A stretch of DNA of 64,000 nucleotides. It comes from Bradyrhizobium genosp. SA-3 (GTDB lineage: Bacteria; Pseudomonadota; Alphaproteobacteria; Rhizobiales; Xanthobacteraceae). The stretch covers positions 1 through 64,000 of the forward strand of contig NZ_PSRT01000001.1 of assembly GCF_004212635.1 (NCBI RefSeq). The letters are read 5' to 3'. Within the stretch, counting starts at the first letter, position 1, and the number at the start of each line of letters is the position of its first letter. The position numbers and the translations under genes were made by a program. This document shows positions 63,469 through 64,000 of this stretch, in pieces. A model generated the notes under the pieces. It was not told the DNA's origin. It searched no databases and saw only the letters and a program-made list of their open reading frames with translations.

Positions 63469-63482
63469 TTGCGCTGCGACAA
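63469..63482. promoter_or_regulatory. Candidate NnrR/FNR-type box before the truncated haemoglobin gene
   Basis: TTGCGCTGCGACAA has the TTG-N8-CAA spacing of CRP/FNR sites, and TTGCG resembles the half-site I recall for NnrR, the nitric-oxide regulator of rhizobia. It lies 75 bases upstream of the globin start. The right half (GACAA) is imperfect. Confidence 0.4.
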
Positions 63483-63556
63483 AGACGCCGCGCGCAATTG
63501 GCTCGACAATGTCGAATGGGCGGCTCGCGGGAACATCGGAACGGATAACGAAGGAC

Positions 63557-64000
63557 ATGTCGGATCGACTGAAGGCCGAGCGCGAGGCGGCGGCTGCGCG
63601 GCGGAATCTGCTGACCCAGGATGCGATCGAGCGCACCGGGATCACCGAGGAGATGATCGGGGAGCTCGTCACCCGCTTCTACGGACGCGTGCGCGAGGAC
63701 GCACGGCTCGGTCCGGTCTTTGGGATCGTCCAGAACTGGGATGAGCATCTCGCCAAGCTCAGGGATTTCTGGTCGTCGGTCGTCCTGATGAGCGGCCGCT
63801 ATCATGGCTCGCCGATGCGGGCGCATTTGCCGCTGAGCCTGGTTGGCGATCATTTCGATCGCTGGCTCGACCTGTTCGAACAGACTGCGCGCGAGGTCTG
63901 CCCGCCGGCGGCAGCCGCGCTCTTCATCGACAAGGCACGGCGCATCGCCGACAGTTTCGAAATGGCGTCGGCGACAGTCGCAGGCCGTATCGCGTCTCCG
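63557..64000 (+). CDS. Group III truncated haemoglobin, 3' end beyond the window
   Basis: The first 148 residues of a group III (P) truncated haemoglobin, still open at the window edge. ITEEMIGELVTRFYGRVREDARLGPVFG opens the fold, and LAKLRDFWSSVVLMSGRYHGSPMRAHLPL carries the proximal His in the MRAHLPL motif typical of group III. These small globins bind oxygen or nitric oxide. ATG 63557 follows AAGGAC. An NnrR-like site upstream would fit a role under nitrosative or micro-oxic stress. Confidence 0.9.
   Translation, partial: MSDRLKAEREAAAARRNLLTQDAIERTGITEEMIGELVTRFYGRVREDARLGPVFGIVQNWDEHLAKLRDFWSSVVLMSGRYHGSPMRAHLPLSLVGDHFDRWLDLFEQTAREVCPPAAAALFIDKARRIADSFEMASATVAGRIASP

Noticed and set aside
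1..64000. tRNA, rRNA, phage or transposase genes
   Set aside because: I looked on both strands and saw no integrase or transposase motif and no tRNA-like 3' CCA cloverleaf I could support.

Overview
The window looks like the chromosome of a Bradyrhizobium-type alphaproteobacterium (Rhizobiales). The evidence is the high-GC coding sequence, the MatPQM-type malonate TRAP cluster, the HutF-branch histidine pathway, the arsenic operon with an aquaglyceroporin as in Sinorhizobium, and dispersed GC-rich palindromic intergenic repeats of a kind I associate with Bradyrhizobium. This assignment comes from recognition, not a database search. I saw no rRNA, tRNA, CRISPR array, prophage or intact insertion sequence.

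Layout. 0-7 kb: end of a thiolase gene, a nitronate monooxygenase, a CsbD-like stress protein, a GH13 glucosidase, an SDR, and a Zur-box-controlled CobW-family GTPase. Several decayed gene pieces lie among them: alcohol dehydrogenase, LysR and methyltransferase remnants. 6.9-13.6 kb: malonate uptake and use (matB, matA, a three-gene TRAP transporter, and a divergent FadR-type regulator with a probable operator). 13.6-21.6 kb: AraC regulator divergent from a TTC38-like protein and an MFS pump, a cupin, a TetR gene with an AhpD-like enzyme and an acyl-CoA dehydrogenase, and RidA. 21.9-26.5 kb: a molybdopterin sulfoxide/N-oxide reductase, an AraC regulator and a hypothetical protein. 26.6-34.7 kb: two large paralogous winged-helix/STAND-ATPase regulators enclosing VOC, OsmC and MsrA genes. 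34.9-43.5 kb: an orphan Bug-type binding protein, an MFS transporter, a 1.8-kb gene-free region full of repeats, an orphan BamA paralogue, an AraC regulator and a catalase-like protein. 43.6-54.1 kb: histidine utilisation. One arm is hutF-hutC-ABC transporter-M20 amidase and the divergent arm is hutI-hutH-hutU, with a perfect palindrome between them. 54.1-58.6 kb: a membrane GGDEF-EAL protein, a TonB-receptor plug fragment and two poorly conserved proteins. 58.7-60.2 kb: tungstate-type binding protein and permease placed tail to tail. 60.4-62.3 kb: arsR-arsI-arsC-aqpS. 62.6-64 kb: 3-hydroxybutyryl-CoA dehydrogenase and the start of a group III truncated haemoglobin.

How it fits together. This is a catabolic and stress-response stretch: malonate to acetyl-CoA, histidine to N-formylglutamate, acyl-CoA metabolism, and several loci for oxidants, electrophiles and arsenic. 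The most unusual parts are the twin STAND regulators, which share an upstream sequence element and flank a small detoxification gene set, and the hut operon. The hut operon carries a NitT/TauT-type transporter and an M20 amidase, while no hutG is seen.

Caution. Three genes (the M20 amidase, hutH and the GGDEF-EAL gene) are each interrupted by what looks like a single-base frameshift. Sequencing or assembly error is a serious alternative to true decay.
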